Assembly: GCA_030378005.1 (NCBI GenBank)
Contig: JAUCGF010000074.1
Span: 1-64,000, forward strand
Source: Desulfococcaceae bacterium HSG9
Lineage (GTDB): Bacteria > Desulfobacterota > Desulfobacteria > Desulfobacterales > JAUCGF01
Direction: 5' to 3'
Length of the DNA: 64,000 nt
Shown here one piece after another: positions 8,049-16,137 of the stretch. Within the stretch, counting starts at the first letter, position 1. Each line of letters opens with the position of its first letter. The notes below the pieces were generated by a model, which did not search any database, was not told the DNA's origin, and saw only the letters and a list, made by a program, of their open reading frames with translations. The position numbers and the translations under genes are program-made.

Positions 8049-10232
8049 TTGAAAACCAAAAATAAATTCTGGGTATTTGCACTGGCATCCTTATTTGGCC
8101 TCATCATAAGCATCACCTTGGTGACGTACCACCTTTGGGGGCAATTGGAACCTGATCAGCAAACGGTTATGTGGCAGATCATCAAAGGTTACACGGGCTA
8201 TCTTTTTATTATTTTAATTCTGGCATCATCTGGAATTGGATTTGTGTTAGACTTTATGGTCAACACCTATATTATTCCATTGGCTAAACTGGTAGATGAA
8301 GCCTTGGTGATCAGCACGGTGAATCCATCGCATCGCATTAAACTGGAAGGCGCTAAAAATATCGTACGGTTGGTTGAAATTATTAATACCAACGCCGAGC
8401 GTATGCAGCAATCAGACAGCCATGAAAAGAAGCTGATAGTCAAAGAAAAAGCCCAATTAGAAGAGGAAAAGAATACGTTGGCGGCGGTGATTTCGGGGCT
8501 TCCCGAAGGTGTGGTAATCTGCAATGTCGAAGGGCAGATTTTACTTTATAATAAACGGGCGCGCCTTTTGTTAAGCCGTAATGGCCAAACAGACGACGAT
8601 CACCATATTTCAGCACGATTACTGGGATTGGGACGCTCTGTTTTCGGTGTGGTGGATAAATATCTGATTATTCACGCTCTTGATGAGATGACGGATGCGA
8701 TTGAACAGAAAAAAGAAAATATAATTTATCAGTTTATTATTCCAAGTGTAAACAACGTATTGCTTCGGATTCAGGCAATTCCGATTCTTCGGGATAACAG
8801 AGAGATGTACGGATTTATTCTCGTGCTGTACGATATCACCCAGATAGTGCGGTCAGCCGCTAAACGGGATGTTTTTCTGGAATCGCTTACTGTTATGAGC
8901 CGCTCGTCTATCGGCGCAATTCGCGCTGCCATTGAAACCATGGCGGCCTATCCGGATATGCAGGCTTTGGAACAGGAACACCTGCAAAAAGTGATTCTGG
9001 ATGAATCCGTTGTCCTGAGCCGGCGTCTTGATCGGGTAGAAAAAAAAATCCGCTCATCTGGTGAAAGCCAGTGGCCCTTGGATAACATGCGTTGTAGCGA
9101 TCTTGCGGAAGCGGTTAAAAAGAAAGCGGAGGAAAAACTGGAAGTCAGCATTATTCTTGAAAAAGGTGCTGAAGATATGTTGATCAAAGGCGACCATCTG
9201 GCGCTGGTTTACACTATCTGCTTTTTAATCGCCCAGCTTAAAGAAACCCAGGGAATAGAACGATTTGTTTATAGAACACAAAAAGATGACCGCTTTTTGC
9301 TGATCGATCTGATATGGCCAGGGCGTGTATTGTCTCTGGAAACGCTACGGCAATGGCAATCTCTGGAATTAATGATTCAGGGAGAAGGTTTGCCTTTACC
9401 GATGAAAGATGTATTGGAACGTCATGGTGCCGAAATATGGCCGCAAAGTGAATCTGAAACCGAATCCCAAACTGAATCAGGCGCAAAAGCCTGTCTCCGA
9501 CTGCTTTTTCCTTCGGTCTCGGTGGCAACTGAAAAAAAACGCCAGTGGCGGCCTCGTATATCTCTGGAAAATCGTCCTGAATTTTATGATTTCGATTTGT
9601 TTAACCAACCCGGCCAGATTCCCGATCTTGATAATCTTCCATTAGCCCAACTGCGCTATACGGTTTTTGACACCGAAACCACCGGCTTAAATCCGAGCGG
9701 CGGTGATGAAATCATTTCGGTGGGAGCGTTACGAATAATTAACAATCGTCTGCTTCACGAAGAATATTTTGATCAACTGGTCAATCCTCAGCGACCGTTG
9801 CCGCCTGAATCAATCCGTTTTCATGGTATTCAACCTGAAATGCTTGAAGGACAGCCTACGATTGAAAACGTATTGCCCCAGTTTCAGCGTTTTGCCGAAG
9901 ACACGGTTATGGTCGCCCATAATGCGGCCTTTGATATGCGGATGCTGCAAATCAAAGAAGCACCAACGGGAATCCGCTTTATCAACCCGGTGCTGGATAC
10001 GCTGCTGCTGTCAGCCGTGGTGCATCCATCCCATACTGATCACAATATCGAAGATATCGCTCAACGTTTGGGAATCCGTGTTGTCGGACGGCATACGGCT
10101 CTCGGAGATGCCATTGCCACAGCCGAAATCTTTATCAAGCTGATTCCGCTTCTGGAACAAAAAGGCATCCGCACGCTCAAACAAGCACGGCTGTCCTCTA
10201 AAAAAACGTACTATGCAAGGCTTAAGTATTAA
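8049..10232 (+). CDS. membrane PAS/pseudo-histidine kinase fused to DEDDh exonuclease (DnaQ-like)
   Basis: 727 aa. Two N-terminal membrane helices (about 8-30 and 47-72) are followed by a HAMP-like linker, a coiled coil and a PAS-like domain (about 150-265). A HisKA-like helical segment follows in which the usual SHELRTPL region reads TVMSRSSI, putting V282 where the phospho-His would be. The ATPase-like segment shows no clear N-box. The C-terminal third is a DnaQ-type exonuclease with D541 and E543 (DTETTGL), D629 (NAAFDMR), and H682 and D687 (GRHTALGD), so it should be catalytically intact. The start is TTG at 8049 with a weak AAGG upstream. DnaQ-like exonucleases are known next to DUF294 nucleotidyltransferases, as here. 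The inference is that membrane-sensed input controls a nuclease. Confidence 0.85.
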   Translation: MKTKNKFWVFALASLFGLIISITLVTYHLWGQLEPDQQTVMWQIIKGYTGYLFIILILASSGIGFVLDFMVNTYIIPLAKLVDEALVISTVNPSHRIKLEGAKNIVRLVEIINTNAERMQQSDSHEKKLIVKEKAQLEEEKNTLAAVISGLPEGVVICNVEGQILLYNKRARLLLSRNGQTDDDHHISARLLGLGRSVFGVVDKYLIIHALDEMTDAIEQKKENIIYQFIIPSVNNVLLRIQAIPILRDNREMYGFILVLYDITQIVRSAAKRDVFLESLTVMSRSSIGAIRAAIETMAAYPDMQALEQEHLQKVILDESVVLSRRLDRVEKKIRSSGESQWPLDNMRCSDLAEAVKKKAEEKLEVSIILEKGAEDMLIKGDHLALVYTICFLIAQLKETQGIERFVYRTQKDDRFLLIDLIWPGRVLSLETLRQWQSLELMIQGEGLPLPMKDVLERHGAEIWPQSESETESQTESGAKACLRLLFPSVSVATEKKRQWRPRISLENRPEFYDFDLFNQPGQIPDLDNLPLAQLRYTVFDTETTGLNPSGGDEIISVGALRIINNRLLHEEYFDQLVNPQRPLPPESIRFHGIQPEMLEGQPTIENVLPQFQRFAEDTVMVAHNAAFDMRMLQIKEAPTGIRFINPVLDTLLLSAVVHPSHTDHNIEDIAQRLGIRVVGRHTALGDAIATAEIFIKLIPLLEQKGIRTLKQARLSSKKTYYARLKY

Positions 10233-10244
10233 CGCGGAGTTTGG

Positions 10245-10269
10245 AATGTAGAATTCCGAATTCCACATT
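10245..10269. repeat. EcoRI-site-rich palindrome (NSEF family)
   Basis: AATGT-a-GAATTC-C-GAATTC-c-ACATT forms a 25-nt near-perfect palindrome immediately after the exonuclease stop and 15 nt before the next start codon. It is a member of the family also seen at 12629-12674, 27082-27176, 35025-35060 and 61895-61925. It could fold in the intercistronic mRNA. Confidence 0.75.
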
Positions 10270-10284
10270 TAACAAGGGGGGATT

Positions 10285-12615
10285 ATGACCGCACCGGTTT
10301 ATGAATTTTTATTACAAACAGCACCTTTTTCATATTTGCCCAAGAATGAACTTCTTAACCTTGCAAATCAAGTGCGTTCTCAGGCTTATGATAAATATAA
10401 AATTCTATCCATTCAAAACAAATCTGAAATAGAGGATGTATTTATTATCCAAAGCGGTTTGTTAGAACTCTATTATGAAAAGGAAGGCAAAAAACTTCTC
10501 AGCAGTTTTTTAAAGCGGGGACAGTCGTGCGGTGCCATCGGATTGCTGATGAATGATGGTGTCTCTGTACGAACCGTTATGGCCGCAGGCAAAGCCGATC
10601 TGTTCTTAGTTCCTCGAGACCTTTTTTTAAAATTATGCCGCCAGTATCCTGAATTTTCCGATTATTATATCAAAATTTATCGCAAATTAGCAGATGACCA
10701 ATCTTATGCCTCGATTGTATCATCCGGACAGGCGCGGCGCTTTCTATCCCGTATCGTTCCATTTGCGTTTCTTTCAGAGACAGAACGGGAAAGGGTCGCT
10801 TCGAAATTATCGGTTGTTCGCTATCCGCGTAAAACAGTTGTATTTACTCAAGACCGTTCCAAAGTCGAATATCTCCATATTTTACAAAAGGGCGTCGCCT
10901 ATCGTTACTATGAAGACCAGGGGGAAAAAAAATTACGTGGAATGCTGGGGGAGGGCGATATTCACGGCGGAATTTCAATGCTGATAAATAATGGCATTTC
11001 GGTGCGCACGCTGGAGGTGGAAGATGAATCTTACTTTTATCTTTTATCTGAAGAACTTTTTGCAGACCTTTGTGATCGCTATGAAGAGTTCACTGAATTT
11101 TTTACCGACACGTTTGGCAAGCGCATGTTGGATAAAACATATTCATCGATTATTACCAAAACAGACCGCCCTGATGATCAAAGCAACCAGTTTTTTAACC
11201 AGACAGTTGAGAGTTTATGTAATTCCGCACTGGTTTCTTGTAACGCTGATTTAACCATCTGCCAAGCCGCAATTGTGATGACTCAAAAGCGATGCAGTTC
11301 GATTTTTATCAAAGGTTCGCATGGCGATTGTATCGGGGTGGTGACAGATAATGATTTGCGCAGCAAAGTGATTGCCAAAGGCTACGATATTGAAGCGCCT
11401 GTCCGGGATATCATGTCGTCACCGCTTCATACCATAGGCGCACGCTCTTTTGTATTTGAAGCCCTTCTCGAAATGATGCGTAAAAATGTAAAACATCTCG
11501 CTGTTACCGATGTGCATGGCCGTGTTGTTGATGCGATTACCAACCGTGATTTGGTGACGGCTCAAGGTCGTTCACCGCTGTTTCTGATTCGTGAAATCGG
11601 CGATGCCCCGACAATTGCGGAAATTATTAATAAGCACAGTCAACTTGCGGGTCAAATTAAAAACCTGATTAACAGCGGCGCCAAAGCTCGTAACGTAACG
11701 CGTATGATTACCACTATTTCAGATGCCATTTTAAATAAATTGATCGGCTTTGCCATTGATGAATTAGGCGAACCGCCCGTCAAATTTGTCTTTATGATTC
11801 TTGGAAGTGAAGGACGTAAGGAACAAACTTTAAAGACCGATCAAGATAATGCGATTATTTATGGAGATGTTCCTGAAACATCTGAAGCGCAGGTGAAGCG
11901 TTATTTCCTCGCCTTTAGTGAAAAAGTATGCACTTGGCTGGATCAGGCCGGTTACACGTTTTGTAAAGGAGGCATCATGGCCCAAAACCCAAAATGGTGC
12001 CAATCACTTTCTGCTTGGAAACAAAATTTTTCCAACTGGATTTACCATGCCGAAGCTGAAAACCTGCTTCAGGCAAGTATCTTTTTTGACTTCCGGGGAG
12101 CTTACGGAGAAACCGAGTTGATTGACCAATTGCGTCAATTTCTATTTGAATCGCTATCGGGATGGGCGGGTTTTTTCAGACACCTTACTGAAAACGCAAT
12201 TTATTTTAAACCGCCATTGGGGTTTTTCAGAAATTTTATTGTTGAATCCGAAGGTGAACACCGTGATTCGTTTGATATCAAAAGCGCTATGCAGCCGATT
12301 GTGGATTTTGCGCGAATCTACGCTTTGAAATATCAGCTTGATGAAACCAATACGCAGGAACGTTTGTATCAACTTTATTTAAAAGAAATTTTAACGCCGC
12401 AAGAGTATAACGAATTGGACAAAGCCTACAGTTTTATGATGCAGCTACGCTTTATCCGACAGTTTACGGTTGTCCTTGAACAAAATGGCCAGCCTGACAA
12501 TTATATCAATCCGAAAAAACTTTCCCGTATTGAACAAACTATGCTAAAAGAAATTTTCAAACGGATTGCCAATTTCCAAACCAAGCTGGAAGTGGAGTTT
12601 ATTGGAATTATTTAA
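10285..12615 (+). CDS. double cNMP-binding / CBS-pair / DUF294 nucleotidyltransferase
   Basis: 776 aa. Two cyclic-nucleotide-binding-like domains (about 20-130 and 160-290, each with a G-x-S-V-R-T loop) precede a CBS pair (about 310-430). A GlnD-like DUF294 nucleotidyltransferase domain has G507-S508 and the metal-binding pair D519/D521 (KTDQDNA), and a DUF294_C helical domain follows (about 640-776). The family is predicted to transfer a nucleotide to an unknown target under nucleotide control. The canonical Glu of the cNMP phosphate cassette is not seen in either copy, so the ligand may differ from cAMP/cGMP. A strong SD (AAGGGGGG) precedes ATG 10285. It follows the exonuclease gene closely and is probably co-transcribed with it. 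Confidence 0.88.
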   Translation: MTAPVYEFLLQTAPFSYLPKNELLNLANQVRSQAYDKYKILSIQNKSEIEDVFIIQSGLLELYYEKEGKKLLSSFLKRGQSCGAIGLLMNDGVSVRTVMAAGKADLFLVPRDLFLKLCRQYPEFSDYYIKIYRKLADDQSYASIVSSGQARRFLSRIVPFAFLSETERERVASKLSVVRYPRKTVVFTQDRSKVEYLHILQKGVAYRYYEDQGEKKLRGMLGEGDIHGGISMLINNGISVRTLEVEDESYFYLLSEELFADLCDRYEEFTEFFTDTFGKRMLDKTYSSIITKTDRPDDQSNQFFNQTVESLCNSALVSCNADLTICQAAIVMTQKRCSSIFIKGSHGDCIGVVTDNDLRSKVIAKGYDIEAPVRDIMSSPLHTIGARSFVFEALLEMMRKNVKHLAVTDVHGRVVDAITNRDLVTAQGRSPLFLIREIGDAPTIAEIINKHSQLAGQIKNLINSGAKARNVTRMITTISDAILNKLIGFAIDELGEPPVKFVFMILGSEGRKEQTLKTDQDNAIIYGDVPETSEAQVKRYFLAFSEKVCTWLDQAGYTFCKGGIMAQNPKWCQSLSAWKQNFSNWIYHAEAENLLQASIFFDFRGAYGETELIDQLRQFLFESLSGWAGFFRHLTENAIYFKPPLGFFRNFIVESEGEHRDSFDIKSAMQPIVDFARIYALKYQLDETNTQERLYQLYLKEILTPQEYNELDKAYSFMMQLRFIRQFTVVLEQNGQPDNYINPKKLSRIEQTMLKEIFKRIANFQTKLEVEFIGII

Positions 12616-12628
12616 ATGGGGAATGGGT

Positions 12629-12674
12629 AATTCGGAATGTGGAATTCCGAGTTCCGAATCCCACATTCCGAATT
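12629..12674. repeat. EcoRI-site-rich hairpin element overlapping a gene start
   Basis: AATTCGGAATGTGG (12629-12642) and CCACATTCCGAATT (12661-12674) are perfect 14-nt arms around an 18-nt loop. The element lies in the gap between the DUF294 and radical SAM genes. An in-frame ATG inside it (12637) would add 15 residues containing NSEFRIPHSEF to the radical SAM protein. Confidence 0.85.
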
Positions 12675-12681
12675 CGAACCG

Positions 12682-13779
12682 ATGTTTATCAAAAAATTAT
12701 ATATTGATCAAACGGTCATTGATGAACCGTTGACAACTTTATTTCGTTCGCGAACGCGCGCTTCTGTTGAAATTGTTGACAATGCCCGCGAAGTATTTAA
12801 ACAGGTGACATCTTCCGACGATCCGATTCAAAAGGGCAAAGAGGTTCTTTTCCTGACTCGCAATAAAGGGGCTTTTGTACGTGCGTGTCCGGGAACTTCG
12901 AACTATCGTTGCTGCGATTATATGATTTTGCATATCGGCTCTTATTGTGTTATGGACTGTTCCTATTGTATTTTGCAAACCTATTTTCACCCGCCGGTAT
13001 TGACTTTTTTTGTAAATCAGCGAGATATGATGGCCGAGTTGGAAGCGTGGCTGTCCAAAAAAGAGAGGCGGCGCATCGGCACCGGTGAATTTACCGACAG
13101 TATGATTTGGGAAGCCCAGACCGGCCTTTCGCGTACGCTGGTTCCGTACTTTGCCAAACAGTCTTACACCGCACTGGAACTCAAAACAAAAACAACCGCT
13201 ATTGGTAACCTTGAAAAACTTGAACATAATCGTAAAATAATTATGGCTTGGTCATTAAATACGCAGACCGTTATCGCGCATCAGGAGCGTCATACCGCCT
13301 CGCTCGCCTCACGCTTAAAGGCGGCCGCAAAATGCGCTCAACAGGGCTATCCACTGGCATTTCATTTTGATCCGATGATAATTTATAAAGGCTGTGAAGC
13401 AGAATATCGACGCGTTGCAGACCTGCTTTTTGAAAATATCGCACCAGAAAATATTGTTTGGATCAGCTTAGGTGCGTTTCGTTTTATACCTGCATTAAAG
13501 CCGATTATTCAAAAACGGTTTGCACATTCAAAAATTCTTTATGGTGAATTTATTACGGGCATTGATAATAAAATGCGCTATTTTAAACCGTTGCGAATTG
13601 AACTTTATCGCCAGATTATTGACCGCATCAGGAAATATGCGCCTGATGTAACGCTTTATTTTTGTATGGAAGATGATGAAGTCTGGGCCAAAACACTTGG
13701 CTATACGCCTTCTGAATACGGTGGGTTGGGACAGATATTGGATGATGCCGCCATTCGCCATTGCAGGTTGGACGTTTGA
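12682..13779 (+). CDS. SPL-family radical SAM protein (spore photoproduct lyase-like)
   Basis: 365 aa from ATG 12682. The radical SAM cluster motif C89-x3-C93-x2-C96 (CVMDCSYC) is preceded by the family's CPGT and CC pair (ACPGTSNYRCC). SPL enzymes use a 5'-deoxyadenosyl radical to repair the spore photoproduct thymine dimer. In non-spore-formers the substrate is unproven. Starting at ATG 12637 instead would add 15 residues translated from a palindromic repeat (NSEFRIPHSEF), so the internal ATG is preferred, although neither start has a good SD. It follows the DUF294 gene by 66 nt on the same strand, hinting at a nucleic-acid role for the cluster. Confidence 0.85.
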   Translation: MFIKKLYIDQTVIDEPLTTLFRSRTRASVEIVDNAREVFKQVTSSDDPIQKGKEVLFLTRNKGAFVRACPGTSNYRCCDYMILHIGSYCVMDCSYCILQTYFHPPVLTFFVNQRDMMAELEAWLSKKERRRIGTGEFTDSMIWEAQTGLSRTLVPYFAKQSYTALELKTKTTAIGNLEKLEHNRKIIMAWSLNTQTVIAHQERHTASLASRLKAAAKCAQQGYPLAFHFDPMIIYKGCEAEYRRVADLLFENIAPENIVWISLGAFRFIPALKPIIQKRFAHSKILYGEFITGIDNKMRYFKPLRIELYRQIIDRIRKYAPDVTLYFCMEDDEVWAKTLGYTPSEYGGLGQILDDAAIRHCRLDV

Positions 13780-13861
13780 TTCGTAGGAAAAGCATTGTCG
13801 CAAACCAAACCCGATATTGCGCCAATCTTTGTCCGCTATGCCAACCATTTAATGAAAAACC

Positions 13862-13949
13862 GGTGGGCAAAGGCCGTTTCCTTTAACTGAGTACATCACT
13901 TTGCCTACTCATCATCAATAAACCAGGTAGTGGCAAAACGTTGCCCACC
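13862..13949. repeat. GGTGGGCAA...TTGCCCACC inverted repeat
   Basis: Perfect 9-nt arms (13862-13870 and 13941-13949) bound an 88-nt segment and are followed by CTAC, a common end of REP/MITE-like intergenic repeats. The element lies just upstream of the DUF4388 gene and its right arm contains a spurious TTG start. Confidence 0.6.
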
Positions 13950-13970
13950 CTACATAAAAAAGGTAAATTC

Positions 13971-14558
13971 ATGCCAAACTACGATGAACTTATGGGCTAT
14001 CTAAAAAAACTATGCCTTGAAAGGGCTGACGGCACCTTGTTTATTACCACCGACCAAAAACATTCGGTGCGCTTTAAATTGTACGATGGCCATATAACAT
14101 CGTGCAACTACCGTCTCAAACGTGATTATGACGCGATTAAATTAATTAAGGCGGTTAAATCCGGCACATATAAATTTTTTGCAGGAATTTCCGAACCGAC
14201 AGCTTCCAATATGTCCCGGCATCATGATTTGTATGCAGCGCTGTTCGGGGAAACCACACTATCGCCAAATAAGATAAACTCAACATCCGTCGCAGGCAAC
14301 AACTCAATGACGGTTTTTCAATTCTTAGATAGCGAAACTGTCAAAAAAACCATAGAGGCGATTGCCAAAGAGCTGGCTTATTTTATAGGGCCTGTGGCTA
14401 GGCTGATATGTGATGAATACATTAATAGAACCGGGCAGGCTCGCACAAAAGATGAGCTGATAGCGATGGCAGAATCAGTCGCAACCGAGATCGGTGATTC
14501 AGTTCAGGAACAACAATTTATAGAAGCGGCGCTTGGCAGCATTCGAGCAATGCTTTAA
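13971..14558 (+). CDS. DUF4388 (PatA-like N-terminal) domain protein
   Basis: 195 aa. The N-terminal half (GTLFITTDQKHSVRFKLYDG, then YDAIKLIKAVKSGTYKF) matches the DUF4388 pattern seen in PatA/response-regulator-linked proteins. The C-terminal part (IGPVARLICDEYINRTGQ and the following helices) resembles the small helical domain often found behind DUF4388. ATG 13971 is chosen because AAAGGT precedes it; the upstream TTG at 13941 lies in a repeat. It is last in the same-strand set that starts with the receiver domain, which fits a signalling role. The biochemical function is unknown. Confidence 0.75.
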   Translation: MPNYDELMGYLKKLCLERADGTLFITTDQKHSVRFKLYDGHITSCNYRLKRDYDAIKLIKAVKSGTYKFFAGISEPTASNMSRHHDLYAALFGETTLSPNKINSTSVAGNNSMTVFQFLDSETVKKTIEAIAKELAYFIGPVARLICDEYINRTGQARTKDELIAMAESVATEIGDSVQEQQFIEAALGSIRAML

Positions 14559-14645
14559 TTTGCTCCTTGTATCTCTTTATTAACCCTAAAACATAAGAGA
14601 AGGAGAACGCATGATTGGCACCTCTCTCCTCCGCTATTAGTTTCA

Positions 14646-16061
14646 TCAGAGCCCTTTGCGTTGATTAAGGTATTTTAAAAGGTCTTGTTCCAAAATCGGA
14701 TTAATGTCCGGTTTTTTGTAGGTTGACAGCCTGTTTTCCAGAATTCTACCGGCCTTTTGGTCCATTTCGCGCAATTCCATTTCTTGCCATTGGGTGTGAA
14801 TACTGCGGCAACTTAAAACGGGTTCGAAAAATTCTGTCCGGCATCGTTTAGCAGTGTGGTCTTCCATAAGATAGTTCCCCGACGCGCCGACTTCCTTGAT
14901 CAAATCCATTGCAAAGGCATCTTTCGAGAATTCGACAGGCTTCATCAGCTTTTTAAGCGCTCCGCAAAGGTCTTCATCCGCAATAAACTTTTCAAAACTC
15001 ATTGCAAGCATGGAGCCATAAATGCCGCAGGTGTGCAGGCTGACATCAGCACCGGACAATGCCGCGGTGGTCAGCATCATTGCGGATTCCATCCCGGCCT
15101 GATAGTCAAGGCTGAATGACTCGGTTAAAGCTCCCTGACTGCGGCAGGGGATGCCATAATAGCGACCCAGAACGGTTGCGATGGCGGTGTGTTGGGCATC
15201 TTCCGGTGATGCGTTTACATATCCTCCAGTTCTCATTTCAGTTGGACTGCCCCCTAGCCCATAAACAATCGGAGTCCCGGGATTTAACAGTTGTGAAAGG
15301 CTGATGCCCGCCAGTGTCGTCGCATTGGATATGATTAGAGACCCGGCTATGGTGATCGGACCGGTTGTTCCCAAGGAACATGCCGAGTGGATAATCACGG
15401 GTTGACCGGCGGCCGCATACACCATCAGTGATTCTACGGATTCATCAGCATATTGAAGCGGCGAAAGTGAATCCACGAGTGAAATCATCACCGGTTCGTT
15501 TGTACTCCCCCAAATCATTTCGGCTAATTTCAATGAGTCTAAGGCTGCAATTTCCGATGATGTGCTTCCCATGATCGGTTTGTCAGTCAAAAGAATTGTC
15601 GATAGAAGTAAGTCCAGATGAGCGGTTGCTGTGGGAACATCGTCAGGCTGAACAACGATAGCACTGTTAAAATCCAGATATTCAGATGTTTGAACAAGTT
15701 TGCAGAACTTATGAACATCCTCAAGTGTGGCATTCCTTTTTTCTCCCGTAGCCTCTATAATAAAAGGCGGTCCGTAACCGGGAGCCATCAGGCAGTCACC
15801 TCCGCCGATACGGATGTTTTTTTGAGGATTGCGGGCTTTGACAGTAAATTCCGCCGGAACCGTTTTCAGTGCGTTATCAATCTCTTTTTCCTCAAAGTAA
15901 ACGGTTTGGCCTTGGACACGGAAGCCCCTGTTTTTGAATACATCAACAGCCTTTTCACTGTAAAACCGGATTCCGGTATCATAAAGAATTTCCAGTGAGT
16001 GGTTATGAATCATATCCAAAACAGACGTGTCAAAATTAATGATAGCTCGATTCATCATCAT
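14646..16061 (-). CDS. MttB-family trimethylamine/betaine:corrinoid methyltransferase, non-pyrrolysine
   Basis: 471 aa, the full length of the MttB family. The frame has no internal TAG, so it belongs to the non-pyrrolysine group (MtgB, MtpB and MtcB types) that demethylates quaternary amines such as glycine betaine, proline betaine or carnitine onto a corrinoid protein. The substrate cannot be read from sequence. A strong SD (GAAGGAG) precedes a run of three ATG codons at 16061, 16058 and 16055. It is last in the operon after the MBL-fold and UroD-like genes. No corrinoid-binding protein or reductive activator is encoded nearby. Confidence 0.88.
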   Translation of the reverse strand: MMMNRAIINFDTSVLDMIHNHSLEILYDTGIRFYSEKAVDVFKNRGFRVQGQTVYFEEKEIDNALKTVPAEFTVKARNPQKNIRIGGGDCLMAPGYGPPFIIEATGEKRNATLEDVHKFCKLVQTSEYLDFNSAIVVQPDDVPTATAHLDLLLSTILLTDKPIMGSTSSEIAALDSLKLAEMIWGSTNEPVMISLVDSLSPLQYADESVESLMVYAAAGQPVIIHSACSLGTTGPITIAGSLIISNATTLAGISLSQLLNPGTPIVYGLGGSPTEMRTGGYVNASPEDAQHTAIATVLGRYYGIPCRSQGALTESFSLDYQAGMESAMMLTTAALSGADVSLHTCGIYGSMLAMSFEKFIADEDLCGALKKLMKPVEFSKDAFAMDLIKEVGASGNYLMEDHTAKRCRTEFFEPVLSCRSIHTQWQEMELREMDQKAGRILENRLSTYKKPDINPILEQDLLKYLNQRKGL

Positions 16062-16094
16062 TACGTTCTCCTTCAGAAATCAGGTTTTTTTAAC

Positions 16095-16127
16095 AGAAAT
16101 CGGGTTTTTCCCAAAAACCCGATTTCT
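16095..16127. other. perfect intercistronic hairpin between UroD-like and mttB-like genes
   Basis: AGAAATCGGGTTTTT and AAAAACCCGATTTCT form perfect 15-nt arms with a 3-nt loop. In transcript direction (minus) it sits after the UroD-like stop and before the mttB SD, without a U-tract following. A processing, stability or attenuation element fits better than a full terminator. A dispersed repeat is the alternative. Confidence 0.75.
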
Positions 16128-16137
16128 TGCTTAAGCT

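Noticed and set aside
12637-12681. Longer start of the SPL radical SAM protein
   Set aside because: The added 15 residues are translated from a palindromic repeat and absent from the family core; kept only as an alternative.
13941-13970. Upstream TTG start of the DUF4388 gene
   Set aside because: It lies in the right arm of an inverted repeat and has no SD; ATG 13971 has one.
14580-14640. GAAGGAGA plus ATG giving a 9-codon ORF between the DUF4388 and mttB genes
   Set aside because: Too short to support as a gene; possibly debris. No good terminator stem is seen there either.
14646-16061. Pyrrolysine-containing MttB
   Set aside because: The reading frame is complete with no internal TAG.
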